Part shown: positions 44,117 to 54,285 of the stretch, piece by piece
How positions within the stretch are numbered: the first letter of the stretch is position 1
Layout of the letters: the number at the start of each line of letters is the position of its first letter
From: Vreelandella olivaria
GTDB taxonomy: Bacteria; Pseudomonadota; Gammaproteobacteria; Pseudomonadales; Halomonadaceae
Length of the DNA stretch: 64,000 nucleotides
Direction: 5' to 3'
NCBI GenBank assembly: GCA_004295565.1
Contig: AP019416.1
Coordinates: 4,092,001 to 4,156,000 of the forward strand
Translations under genes and position numbers: made by a program
The notes under the pieces: generated by a model
Database searches by the model: none
What the model was told of the DNA's origin: nothing
Seen by the model: the letters and a program-made list of their open reading frames with translations, nothing else

Positions 44117-44740
44117 ATGTCCCGTCGTAAGGCCGACGCTGAACGTACCCGAGAAACCATTCTGGACGCGGCAGAGACCACCTTTCTAGCCCAAGGCGTT
44201 TCACGTACCACCTTGGCGCACATCGCCCAGGCAGCAGGCGTGACCCGAGGGGCCATTTATTGGCACTTTGAAGACAAAGCAGCACTTTTTGATGCGCTGC
44301 TGGAGCGAGTGCGCGTTCCACTTGACGAAATAGTGGGTGAGGCCGTTCAACGGCTAGGCGATTCGCCGGTAGAGTGCCTTCGCGCTATTGCCCAAGGCCT
44401 GCTGGCAACCATTTGCTATAACATCCCGCTGCAGCGGGCGGCGACTATCGTGCTGCACCGCTGTGAGAAGCTCGAAGAGGAACACCCTCGAATCTGCATG
44501 ATCACGCGCCTTTCTGATCATGTCGAAATGCAGATAGAGCAGTTGTTTGAAGAAGCCCGAATAGCCGGCGCCCTACGCACAGGCATCTCACCGGCTAGCG
44601 CCCGCCGCCAGCTTCATGGATTTTTGATTGGGGTCTGCTTTGACTGGCTACAAGACCCTGAGGAGTACTCCCTGTCCGATGACAGCGAGGGTATCGTCGA
44701 AACATTAATGCGTGGCTTATTTAACTCTCAAAGCGTATGA
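44117..44740 (+). CDS. TetR-family repressor of the RND efflux operon
   Basis: 207 residues from MSRRKADAERTRETILDAAE, with AGGAG eight bases upstream. The in-frame stretch back to 44066 lies inside the promoter region and is excluded. The helix-turn-helix is GVSRTTLAHIAQAAGVTRGAIYWHF; the C-terminal part (ICYNIPLQRAATIVLHRCEKLEEEH and GFLIGVCFDWL) resembles AcrR/TtgR regulators. Its operator is most likely the long palindrome just upstream. Confidence 0.92.
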   Translation: MSRRKADAERTRETILDAAETTFLAQGVSRTTLAHIAQAAGVTRGAIYWHFEDKAALFDALLERVRVPLDEIVGEAVQRLGDSPVECLRAIAQGLLATICYNIPLQRAATIVLHRCEKLEEEHPRICMITRLSDHVEMQIEQLFEEARIAGALRTGISPASARRQLHGFLIGVCFDWLQDPEEYSLSDDSEGIVETLMRGLFNSQSV

Positions 44741-44839
44741 GACTGAATCCAATCTTAAAGCGCTGAACACTATAGGCATTTTAAACACTATTTCGAACCA
44801 GTTGAGAGCAGGTATTTTCTCCAATTACGCTTACTACAT

Positions 44840-45742
44840 TTAATCCACCTCCACCTCGCGAAGGGCGGTAAAGTGTTCAGCCAATACGGTGCTCATCGGT
44901 ACATTAAGCGTAATGTCTTTACCCGGAATAGGTTGCTGAAACCAGCGTTCGTAAAGCAGCGGCATTTCCGGACTGGTATAAATATGCTCAAGAGCCTTGT
45001 TCACCTCAGCGGCAAAGGCATCGTCGCCCAATCGCATTAGAAAACCGAGTGGCTCTGTCGACGTAATGGCTTCTTCGGAAAGCGCGTACGCGTCAGGGTG
45101 CTCGGATTCAGCCATCATTGTGCTCAGTAATATATCATCCATCGCGAAGGCCGCTACGCGCCCATCAGCGACTAAGTCAAACGCTTCCTGCAATGTCTCT
45201 ACTGGCACGACCGACAAGTTCAGTTGCCGTTCTCGATTGACCTGGTTGATCTGGCTGACATTAACGGTGCCCCTAGCAACGCTCACGCTTCGTCCGGCCA
45301 AGTCCTCCAAGGTGGTAAACCCATTCTCTTTCAAGGCCACATAATGCACCGAGACAAAGAAATGGCTCAGTGCAAACTGCGCGCTCTGCCGTCGCTCTGG
45401 GGTATTAGTACTGGCATTACACTCAATATCGATATCACCGCTATTGAGCAGTTGTACCCGATTACTAGGCGTACGATACACATACTCTATATCCAGGGAA
45501 GGCAGACCTAACTGCACTTGCAGCTGTTTCGCTAAACGTTGGCAAATATCAATAGAGTAACCGACGACATTACCCTGATCATCTAAATATGAGAATGGCG
45601 CCGTATCACCATAACCAACCCTTAACACGCCGGTTGCTTCTATGCGTTCAAGCGAATCGATAGGCGTCTCTGCATAGGCTGCCTCTCCACCAGACATCAT
45701 TACCAGTAAACTACACCACCCAAGCAATAAACTCCGGCGCAT
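44840..45742 (-). CDS. Family 3 periplasmic solute-binding protein (A)
   Basis: 300 residues, signal peptide MRRSLLLGWCSLLVMMSGGE ending near AAYA. Family 3 amino-acid-binding blocks: GVLRVGYGDTAPFSYLDDQG, VVGYSIDICQRLA, GDIDIECNASTNTPERR, DLAGRSVSVARGT and FAMDDILL. It is a GltI-type dicarboxylic amino-acid binder by its look. It is the last gene of a three-gene operon with a second binding protein and a diguanylate cyclase; there is no transporter membrane subunit or ATPase. Confidence 0.87.
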   Translation of the reverse strand: MRRSLLLGWCSLLVMMSGGEAAYAETPIDSLERIEATGVLRVGYGDTAPFSYLDDQGNVVGYSIDICQRLAKQLQVQLGLPSLDIEYVYRTPSNRVQLLNSGDIDIECNASTNTPERRQSAQFALSHFFVSVHYVALKENGFTTLEDLAGRSVSVARGTVNVSQINQVNRERQLNLSVVPVETLQEAFDLVADGRVAAFAMDDILLSTMMAESEHPDAYALSEEAITSTEPLGFLMRLGDDAFAAEVNKALEHIYTSPEMPLLYERWFQQPIPGKDITLNVPMSTVLAEHFTALREVEVD

Positions 45743-45754
45743 AACACACCTCCT

Positions 45755-46648
45755 CTACTCTATGTACTGCTCAGGATTGGCGAAAATAGCAGCTAGCGCC
45801 GGCGCTAGCGGCAAGTTCAATACTCGGTTATCGGGAGGAAGCGGCTGCAAAAACCATTTTTCATAAAGCGTGTGGATAGTGTCACTCTGATAAATGTTGC
45901 GTAGCTCTTCATTGACCAGCTCAACAAAAACAGGGTCATCAGGTGGCATCATTAAGCCATAGGGCTCGGCACTGCTCAGAGTTGCTTGAGAAATATGAAA
46001 AGCGGCAGGGTCAGCGGCTGATGAAACCAAACCCGCCAACAAAATCTCATCCATCACAAACGCGGAAGCTTGCCCGGAGGCGACCATCTCAAAGGCTTCT
46101 TCATGATTACGACTGAGCATCACCGATATATTGAGCCCCTCGGTGCGATTAAGCTCGTTAAGCTGAGCAATATTGATAGTACCCGTGGTTGATACCACGC
46201 TGCGGCCCGCCAAATCCTGCAAACTGTCCATATGCTGATCAGCGAGGGATACATAACGCGTTGCGGTTAGAAAATGAGGGTATGAAAAAGCGGCTTGGCG
46301 TCGGCGTTCAGGGGTGTTGGTGGTCACCCCACACTCGATATCCACGTCGCCATTACGCACCAATATAAATCGATTGGCAGGCGTGACCGGCACATAAGTT
46401 ATCTTGAGATCACTTAACCCTAATGTTGCCTCCAAACCTTCAATGACATTTCGGCATAACTCGATCGCATAGCCTGTTGGTTGGTCGTTGACCAGGTAGG
46501 AGAAGGGGACTTCGCTGGTACGATGGCCGATAGCAATCTCACCAGCCGACGCAATACGCGACAACGTCGGCGAGGAAGCGATCTCCTCACTAGCAGCGGC
46601 ACCTTGCCACATCGCACTCATCATTAATAACGCTACCAGCCACTTCAT
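45755..46648 (-). CDS. Family 3 periplasmic solute-binding protein (B)
   Basis: 297 residues, paralogue of the adjacent protein. Signal peptide MKWLVALLMMSAMWQGAAAS; blocks GEIAIGHRTSEVPFSYLV, GYAIELCRNVIEGLE, GDVDIECGVTTNTPERR, DLAGRSVVSTTGTINIAQL and FVMDEILLAGL. It lies ten bases downstream of the diguanylate cyclase gene and 12 bases before binding protein A, so the three are almost certainly co-transcribed. Confidence 0.87.
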   Translation of the reverse strand: MKWLVALLMMSAMWQGAAASEEIASSPTLSRIASAGEIAIGHRTSEVPFSYLVNDQPTGYAIELCRNVIEGLEATLGLSDLKITYVPVTPANRFILVRNGDVDIECGVTTNTPERRRQAAFSYPHFLTATRYVSLADQHMDSLQDLAGRSVVSTTGTINIAQLNELNRTEGLNISVMLSRNHEEAFEMVASGQASAFVMDEILLAGLVSSAADPAAFHISQATLSSAEPYGLMMPPDDPVFVELVNEELRNIYQSDTIHTLYEKWFLQPLPPDNRVLNLPLAPALAAIFANPEQYIE

Positions 46649-46658
46649 AGGCTTACCT

Positions 46659-48097
46659 TTATTCGATGATCCTGGAATCCATTGTCATCCCTGCGGCATA
46701 GAGCATATAGCGGTCGCGCCCTTTCGCCTTGGCCGCATAGAGCGCCAGATCTGCGTGACGTAGCAGATCATGGCTATTGCGGCCATCCGCGGGCGCGGTA
46801 GCAATGCCAACACTCACGCCAATGTTAATTTCCTGGTTATTAAACTGATACGGCTCACGTAGAGTAGATACAATCGCTTCCGCCAGTACTTTTGCCTCGC
46901 TGGAGGCGCTATGCATGACGCGTTGAATGATGGCAAACTCATCGCCACCAAGGCGCGCCACCAAATCATTGTGGGTCAGCAGCCCCTGCACCCGCTGACT
47001 AACTTCAACGAGCAGAGCATCACCCGCCGCGTGACCCAGGCTATCGTTAACTGCTTTAAAATGGTCAAGATCAAACAGCATGATATTAAATACGTCGCCT
47101 TGATGCAGTGAATTCACTGCCGTTTTCAACGCATTATTGAGTTGCACACGATTGGGCAACTTGGTCAGTTCATCATGATGAGCAAGATGCTGGAAGCGTA
47201 GAGCTTCGTCTTTAACTTCAAGTAAGTGTTCACGCTCAATGACTTTTTTACGCAGCGCATCTATGGCCTTTGCCATCCGGCCAATTTCATCGTTTCGGTC
47301 GGTATAAGGCGTGCTTTCAGCAGTCTGGTTTTTGGCGATGTCGGTGAGTGACCTAATTAATACCGGCACAGGTGTAAATAACTGACGCATTAAAATAGTG
47401 ACTAACAGGGCTGTAGCGATCAGCACCGCCAGCAACGCCAAAATGCTTTGCTGATCAGATCATCACGCATCTGATACAGCCCTTCTTTCTGGCCTATAGT
47501 GGCTACCAGTACCCCTAAAAGCTGACCATCAGGAGTAACAATGGGCAGCGAACTAATGAAGTACTCTTCATTACCAATGTTGGCAAATCCAACATAAAAA
47601 TCAGCGGCGTCTGATGTTGTATGCCACGTATCGATCTCCAGATTGGCGGGTGAGTCTGATGATGTATTAAGTGCATCAGCCACGACGGTGAAGCCCTCTG
47701 ACGATTTCGCGAACAGCCATACATTGTTACGTGTTTGTGCACTTGCCAGCGCCAATACATCAATTGGACTAAACCCAGTTTCCAGGACTGACTCTTCATC
47801 GCCAATCGGACGCTGGGAAATGATATGCGTGACTTGACCGGTGTCATCTGTCTTAACCGCCACGGACGTATAAATACGCCTAATTGTCGCGCTCACTATC
47901 TGGGCATTCACCTGCGCTTCGCGCAACCACTGCTCCCGAGCCCCACGCTCCACTATCAAAAAACCCGACAGCGCCCCCATTAAATACGCAAATAGCACGC
48001 CCATTAGCATAAACATCACCACCTTACCCACCAGGGTATGATGCCAAGGAAGTTTAGCCACAGGCAGTGAAGCACTCCTATATTGGGGTTCTGGCAT
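46659..48097 (-). CDS. Membrane diguanylate cyclase with periplasmic sensor, one frameshift
   Basis: About 480 residues. Membrane segment (VVMFMLMGVLFAYLMGALSGF), a periplasmic single-Cache-like domain of about 160 residues (VNAQIVSATIRRIY, YFISSLPIVTPDGQLLGVLVATIG), a second membrane segment, HAMP-like linker (TPYTDRNDEIGRMAKAIDALR), then GGDEF with intact RLGGDEF. The position of the inhibition site reads THND, without Arg, so product inhibition is probably lost. The shift near 47440 joins ISKAF to ALLAVLIATALLVTIL. It is the first gene of an operon with two solute-binding proteins. Confidence 0.87.
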
Positions 48098-48371
48098 CTA
48101 CTCCGGTTCCTTCATGGTGATCGCTGCAGCGGGCGTACCTGGGCGCAAGCGCAATAAGCCCCATTTCTTTAACCAACAAACTTTTATGACCACTATATTA
48201 TTCGACAAACGTACACAAACAATTAGGTTTTATTAACTAAAGTATCATTAAAATGGGCTGGTATGTCTTAAAAAATAACAAACGTAATCATTCTTGTTGC
48301 CCTACTCTTTTGGCATATCTCTTGCTTTATAAATAACTGACAGACTCGCTGATTTACATTAGGAGAACTTG

Positions 48372-49635
48372 ATGCATAATTCTGACTATCCCCTCAGTGA
48401 AGTCCCTACCAGTGCCCGCAAGGGCCTGCTTTCTACCTCGGCAGTACTGCTTGGGTTTACGTTTTTCACCGCCACCATGTGGGCAGGCGGCACCTTAGGC
48501 CAAGCCTTTCCGATTGGCCAACTACTATGGGTCATACTGATTGGCAACCTGCTGCTGGGGCTTATGCGGCAGCACTTGCTTATATCGCCTGTAAAAGCGG
48601 GCTCAATTCAGTGCTGATGGGGCGCTTCTGCTTCGGTGAAAAAGGCAGCAAGCTCTCCGATTTTATTCTCGGTTTTACCCAGATCGGCTGGTACGCCTGG
48701 GGCACCGCGACGATTGCGCTAGTGTTAGTACGCACCACTGGGATGCCTGAATGGCTGGAAATCCCCTTAATGGTGCTGTTTGGGTTTGGTTTCTGCGTCA
48801 CCGCCATGATCGGCTACAAGGGCATGGACTGGCTTTCGCGCTTTGCCGTCCCCGCGATGATGCTGTTTATCTTAATCAGCCTCTTCACCGGGCTGGTGGA
48901 TGTGCGCGGCTTCGCGGGACTGAGCCAGCAAACACCCACGGAAAGCATGAGCGTAGCAGCGGCGATTACCGTCATCATCGGCACCTTTATTAGCGGCGGC
49001 ACCCAAGCCACTAACTGGAGCCGCTTCGCCAAGACACCGAAAATTGCCGTCATCGCCACCCTGGCGGCTTTTTTTTGTCGGTAACGGCTTAATGGTTCTG
49101 ACCGGCGCACTCGGCACCATGATTTACCAGCAGGCGGATATCGTGGATGTATTGATCGCCCAGGGCTTTGTCACTATCGCCGTGCTGATGCTGTTTCTGA
49201 ATATCTGGACGACCCAGGACAACACCATCTACAACTTCGCCGTGGCGGGCTGCAATTTACTGCGCACCGAAAAGCGCCGGCTGGTCACGGTAGGCGGCGC
49301 AGCGATTGGCACCGTGCTGGCGGTAGGCGGCATGTATAACCTGTTGATCCCCTTTTGGTACTTCTGGTACTTTTATACCGCCCATGGGCGGGGTGATCAT
49401 GGCGGACTTCTGGCTCAAGCATAAAGGGCGCTATCCCGCATTGGATAAAGCACGACTACCCGACTTCAACCGGCGAGGGTTAGCTGCCTATGCGCTGGGC
49501 GCCGGGGCGGCTTACTTCTCTCCGTTACTGCCTCCGTTGGTGGGTGTGATAGTGGCAGCGGGCAGCTACGCCATGTTACTTCGTTTAAACCACGCTACGC
49601 TAAGCGATACGCTTCCCTCTACTGCTAAGCAATAA
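48372..49635 (+). CDS. codB: Cytosine permease CodB, three frameshifts
   Basis: About 420 residues. The ATG follows AGGAGAACTTG. NCS1 family, cytosine branch: SARKGLLSTSAVLLGFTFF, MWAGGTLGQAF, GQIGWYAWGTATIALV-like region, FISGGTQATNWSRFAK, TTQDNTIYNFAVAG and FIPPMGGVIMADFW. Shifts lie near 48563, 49070 and 49375. It imports cytosine and is followed 15 bases later by codA. Confidence 0.9.
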
Positions 49636-49650
49636 GCGAGCCCTTTTTAT

Positions 49651-50904
49651 ATGAGCATGCAGATTATTAACGCCCGCCTACGCCAGCGCCCAGAGCTTTA
49701 CCGACTTGAGGTTGAGAACGGCATATTTACGGCGATCACCACCCAGGATGCGCCGCAAACGGCTATTGAAGGGCAGATTGATGCGGGTGCCAAGCTCGTT
49801 TGCGCGCCCTTTATTGAACCGCATATCCATTTAGACGCCGCCCTCACCGCGGGTGAGCCAAGCTGGAATCAGAGCGGCACGCTGTTTGAAGGCATTGAGC
49901 GCTGGGGCGAGCGCAAGCCCATGCTCACCGAAGCGGATATTCGCGAGCGGGCACTGAAGACCCTGAATTTGTTGATCGGCAATGGCGTGCAGTTTGTGCG
50001 CACCCACGCCGATACCAGCGACCCTAGCCTGATTGGCCTTAAAACCCTGTGCGCCTTGCGCGATGAATTAAAAGATAAAATTGATATTCAGGTAGTCGCC
50101 TTCCCGCAAGACGGCCTGCTCTCTTACCCCGGCGGAGATCGGCTGATGGAGGAGGCGCTAGAGATCGGCGCCGATGTGGTAGGCGGCATTCCCCACTTCG
50201 AGTACACCCGCGAGCTGGGCGTGGCCTCCATGAAGCGGGTAATCGAGCTGGCGATCAAGTATGACCGCCTGGTGGATGTGCACTGTGACGAGATTGATGA
50301 CCCCAATTCGCGCTTTCTCGAAGTGCTGGCCTGCGAAGCGCTGTTTAATGATTTGGGCAACCGTGTCACCGCCAGCCACACCACGGCGATGCACTCCTAC
50401 GACAACGCCTACTGCTCCAAGCTGTTTCTGCTGCTCAAACGTTCGGGTATTAACTTTGTCTCCTGCCCCACCGAAAGCATTCATCTGCAGGGGCGCTTTG
50501 ACACCTATCCAAAACGCCGCGGCGTGACACGGGTAAAAGAGCTCAACGCAGCGGGTATTAATGTCTGCTTTGCTGAGGACTCCATCTTTGACCCCTGGTA
50601 CTCCCTGGGGAATGGAAAGCTGCTGCGCACATTGGATTTTGGCCTGCATATCTGCCAGATGATGGGCTATCAGGACTTCAGCCAGGCGCTCTCACTGATT
50701 ACCGACAACAGCGCCCGCACGCTCAATATTGAAGCGCGTTACGGCATCGAGGTCGGCAAACCCGCCAGCTTCAATCTGCTGGAGGGCGAGGATGACTACA
50801 GCGTGCTGCGCACTCAAGGCGAAGTGCTGCTTTCCGTACGCCACGGCGAGATCATCATGCAGCGTGAGCCGAGCAAGATCACTACGCCACCGTGGCTTGG
50901 CTAA
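49651..50904 (+). CDS. codA: Cytosine deaminase CodA
   Basis: 417 residues, intact. Amidohydrolase fold with metal ligands in FIEPHIHLDAALTAGEPSWN, RTHADTSDPSL, DVHCDEIDDPNSRF, TASHTTAMHSYDNAYC and FAEDSIFDPWYSLGNG, all characteristic of bacterial CodA. It deaminates cytosine to uracil, which the PreTA-dihydropyrimidinase-ureidopropionase operon of this window can degrade. The ribosome site before ATG 49651 is weak; coupling with codB is likely. Confidence 0.95.
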   Translation: MSMQIINARLRQRPELYRLEVENGIFTAITTQDAPQTAIEGQIDAGAKLVCAPFIEPHIHLDAALTAGEPSWNQSGTLFEGIERWGERKPMLTEADIRERALKTLNLLIGNGVQFVRTHADTSDPSLIGLKTLCALRDELKDKIDIQVVAFPQDGLLSYPGGDRLMEEALEIGADVVGGIPHFEYTRELGVASMKRVIELAIKYDRLVDVHCDEIDDPNSRFLEVLACEALFNDLGNRVTASHTTAMHSYDNAYCSKLFLLLKRSGINFVSCPTESIHLQGRFDTYPKRRGVTRVKELNAAGINVCFAEDSIFDPWYSLGNGKLLRTLDFGLHICQMMGYQDFSQALSLITDNSARTLNIEARYGIEVGKPASFNLLEGEDDYSVLRTQGEVLLSVRHGEIIMQREPSKITTPPWLG

Positions 50905-50968
50905 AGCACTTTTGGCAGGTTAGATTAATCATTTAATCGACCAATATGACCGACGAAGGAAACCCACG

Positions 50969-51421
50969 ATGGGCATTGAGACCGTTCGCCAGTTTTTTTG
51001 CCGAGCACGCGCCGGATATCAACATCGAAGTGCTAGAAACCAGCACTGCTACTGTTCAGCTCGCCGCTGACGCCCACGGTGTAACGCCTGGTCAAATCGC
51101 CAAAACCCTGGCATTCAAAGTCGGTGAAAAGCCGCTACTGATTGTGGCCAGTGGCGATGCGCGTATCGACAACCGTAAGATTCGCGATACCTTCGGCGGC
51201 AAGGCCAAAATGCTCGACGCTGAAACGGTGATGGAACTCACCAGCCACCCAGTCGGCGGCGTTTGCCCCTTGGCCTCGCCACCGACCTGCCGGTGTACTG
51301 CGATGAATCGCTACACGCTTTTGATGAAGTGCTGCCCGCCGCAGGCTCGCCCACCAGCGCCGTGCGTCTAAGCCCCAAGCGCCTGGCCGAGCTGGTCAAT
51401 GCCGAATGGGTGGATGTGTAA
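50969..51421 (+). CDS. YbaK/ProX-type aminoacyl-tRNA editing protein, two frameshifts
   Basis: About 150 residues. Start ATG 50969 (MGIETVRQFF) with GAAGGA upstream; a T7 run near 50992 needs one base removed to reach AEHAPDINIEVLETSTATV. The YbaK fold follows: VTPGQIAKTLAFKVGEKPLL, ASGDARIDNRKIRDTFGGKA, and after a shift near 51263 HPVGGVCPFGLATDLPVYCD. These proteins clear mischarged tRNAs, mostly Cys- or Ala-tRNAPro. The family role is known; the exact substrate is not predictable. Confidence 0.85.
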
Positions 51422-51463
51422 GTTGCCGGAGAACGCCACTTAAGCACGCACCTATGCGCAGTA

Positions 51464-51911
51464 TTATTTAACGTCCAGCAAATAGCCGTAAAAGCGGTAT
51501 TACGCTGCCAGCCCAATGATTCATAAAGGTGCTGGGCACGTTCGTTCTCTACTTGCGTCATTAATATCAAACGTGCCACGCCGTGATCATGGGCAAGCTG
51601 GGTGGCGGCTTCCATTAACGCCCTGCCCGTGCCCTTATCGCGACACTCTGGCAACACAAAAGATCATTGAGCGTCCAGCGCGCATTTAAGCCCACCGTGG
51701 AAACGCCTGGATATAGCTGCACAAACCCCGTGAGCGCTCCTTCACCGTTCTCGCTAACCAGAATGAAGGAATCCCCTAGCCCCATGCGCTGTTCTAAAAA
51801 ATCACGCGCCGCTTGAAGATCACTCGGCTGCTTATAAAACTGACGATAGCCATCAAGTAATGTACTGAGGGGCTCTAAGTCATTGAGTACCGCCGAACGA
51901 ATGTTAACCAT
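51464..51911 (-). CDS. GNAT-family N-acetyltransferase, two frameshifts
   Basis: About 149 residues from MVNIRSAVLNDLEPLSTLLD. GNAT motif A is split by a shift near 51655: NDLFVLPECRDKGTGRALMEAA, with the acetyl-CoA loop RDKGTGRAL; motif B is HLYESLGWQRN. Adding a T near 51496 gives the usual end TAFYGYLLDVK and a stop at 51464. Substrate unknown. Convergent with the YbaK gene and divergent from the PdxR-like regulator. Confidence 0.83.
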
Positions 51912-52003
51912 AACGACTGCTCCATCTGGGTGGTGATTAACCACAGCTTGCCGCTATAGTGGTCTACGATAAAGAACCACTTATCGCTAAATTGAGGGAA
52001 CCA

Positions 52004-53499
52004 GTGAAACGACGTGATGCCGCTAGCGACTGGATTGCGGAGGCGCTAGCGCTAAGGCTAACTGCGAATGAAGCCACCACGCTTGTTCAACAGCTCTACT
52101 GCTCGCTTAAGGAGTGGATTCAGCACGGTGAGCTGACGGATGGCGATACGCTTCCCTCTTCCCGCTACTTGGCCCGGGCTTTGGGCATTAGCCGTAATAC
52201 GGTGCTGGCCGCCATGGATCGGCTTCTGGCGGAAGGGTTGCTGATTTCCCGACAGGGAGCAGGGCTCTATGTGGCGAATCTCCCCGCGTTGTTAACCCGA
52301 GCGGAGCTTCCACCACCGTTGCCTGTCCGCTACTCAAGCCGGGGTAACAAACTATTAACACTCAGCGGAACCTTGAGCCACGGCCATCGCCCCTTTGCCC
52401 CAGGCGTCCCGGCGCTCGATCTGTTTCCCCGCGAGCAGTGGCAGCGCCTGCTACGGCGTCACTATTATCATGCGGAAATGGCATGGATGGATTATCAAAC
52501 CAGCGGTGGGCTACCTGAACTCAAAGCATCCCTTTGTGACTATCTAAGACTCTCCCGCGCGGTGCGCTGCCAACCAGAACAGATTGTGATTACCCAAGGC
52601 GCCCAGCAGGCGTTTGAACTGATTACTCAACTGCTCACTGACCCTGGTGATTCAGTTTGGATGGAAGAGCCCGGTTACGGCGGCGCCCAGGCCTGTTTTC
52701 TGGCGTCGGGATTGACGGTAATGCCCATACCCGTCGATAAAGAAGGCTTAAACCCATCACTTGCCCCCCGAGAATGCACCAGCACCTCGGCTAATTTACG
52801 TGACACCCTCCCACCAGTATCCCAGTGGCGTGACCATGCCAGTGCCCAGACGGCTGGCGTTACTTGAGCATGCTTATCGCACCAGCAGTTGGATCATTGA
52901 AGACGATTATGACAGCGAATTTCGCTACGACACGCCACCGACGCCCTCTCTACAGGGCCTTGCCGAGCAGGCATCGGTTATTTATGTAGGTACCTTTAGT
53001 AAAGTGCTCTATCCCGGCTTACGCTTAGGCTATTTGGTGCTGCCTGATACACTTGCCCACGACGTCAGACGTGCCCATGCCCGACTGCACCGTGAGGGTA
53101 ACTATCCCGTGCAATCGGCACTTGCTGAATTTATTGCCAGCGGTCACTTTACTCGTCACATCGCCCGTATGCGGGCCGCTTATCGTCAGCGCCAAGCCTG
53201 TTTGCGCACGGCATTAGCGCCTGCAGTGGCCGCTGGGCTTCGGCTTTCTGACGGCCATGCGGGTATGCATCTATTAGCTGAACTCGATACTATTGAGGCA
53301 GAGGGGATGCTCGTTAAGCGTGCCAGTGAAGCGGGCATTACGCTCTCCACTTTCCCGCTATTACCTTTCCGAGAACAAGCGCCCTGGATTAGTGCTCGGC
53401 TATGCAGGCTCGACGGAAAGCGAGCTTTTAGCGGCAGGCGCGTGGCTTAGCGATACATGGTTAAGCTTAAGCCACCCACATCTTGGACTAAACAATTAG
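52004..53499 (+). CDS. MocR/PdxR-like GntR regulator with aminotransferase domain, two frameshifts
   Basis: About 498 residues. GTG start at 52004 with GAGGGA upstream; the frame is open further up but lacks a ribosome site. Winged helix: LPSSRYLARALGISRNTVLAAMDRLLAEGL. Aminotransferase-like part: QGAQQAFELITQLL, EEPGYGGAQA, VTPSHQYPSGVTM, EDDYDSEFRYD and PLP lysine in YVGTFSKVLYPGLRLGYLVLP. Shifts lie near 52780 and 53395. An inverted AGTGGT/ACCACT pair at 51957-51980 may be its site. The target is unknown; the following tag gene starts ten bases on. Confidence 0.85.
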
Positions 53500-53508
53500 G
53501 AGCGCCCA

Positions 53509-54114
53509 ATGCCCGATTTTATCGCCCCCGATGGACACCCTCGCTGCCAATGGTGTGGCGGCGCGCCGGAGTTTCTGCCCTACCACGATAACGAGTGGGG
53601 CTTCCCGGTAGACAATGATCAGCGGCTATTTGAGAAGCTTTGCTTAGAGAGTTTTCAGTCGGGCTTGAGCTGGCGCACTATTCTCAATAAACGCGAGAAC
53701 TTCCGCACTGCATTTCACCAGTTCGATTTTCATCAGGTTGCCCACTTTAGCGAAGATGATGTGCAACGCTTGCTGCACGACGCGGGTATTATTCGCCACC
53801 GGGGTAAAATTGAAGCCGTCATTAATAATGCCCAGCGGGCACAAGAAATGGTGGAACAGGCAGGTTCTCTGGCTGCCTTCTTCTGGCGTTACGAGCCAAA
53901 CGCCGATTCACTCCCCGCGCCGCAAACCCAGACCACCTCGCCTGAATCCATCGCACTGGCCAAAGAGCTGAAAAAGCGCGGCTGGAAATTCGTTGGCCCA
54001 ACCACCGCTTTTGCTTTTATGCAGGCGATGGGGCTGCTCAATGATCACTCGCCAAGCTGCATCACCCGCGAACGGGTCGAACAGGCAAGGCAGCAGTTTC
54101 AGCGACCGGCGTAA
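53509..54114 (+). CDS. tag: DNA-3-methyladenine glycosylase I
   Basis: 201 residues, intact; AGGAG precedes the ATG. The family start RCQWCGGAPEFLPYHDNEWGFP, the LFEKLCLESFQSGLSWRTILNKRENFR block, and a C-terminal NDHSPSCI supply the Cys/His residues of the zinc site and the base pocket of E. coli Tag. It removes 3-methyladenine from alkylated DNA. Confidence 0.95.
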   Translation: MPDFIAPDGHPRCQWCGGAPEFLPYHDNEWGFPVDNDQRLFEKLCLESFQSGLSWRTILNKRENFRTAFHQFDFHQVAHFSEDDVQRLLHDAGIIRHRGKIEAVINNAQRAQEMVEQAGSLAAFFWRYEPNADSLPAPQTQTTSPESIALAKELKKRGWKFVGPTTAFAFMQAMGLLNDHSPSCITRERVEQARQQFQRPA

Positions 54115-54285
54115 CAAAAAAGGTGGAAGACACTATACTTTTAGCATGGCGGGCAAAGGTAGCGTCATGGACAGAGGGCCTACCCGCGTATTCTCCAGGT
54201 ATCTTCTTGTAGTAGGGTATGGTGCTTTCAGCACTTATCTATAAACCAAATAGCACGGGGACACCACGTTCCCATTGGGGTTAAT

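Noticed and set aside
54146-54244. A 32-residue plus-strand frame between tag and pcs
   Set aside because: No recognisable family, weak ribosome site and low-complexity context; not distinguishable from chance.
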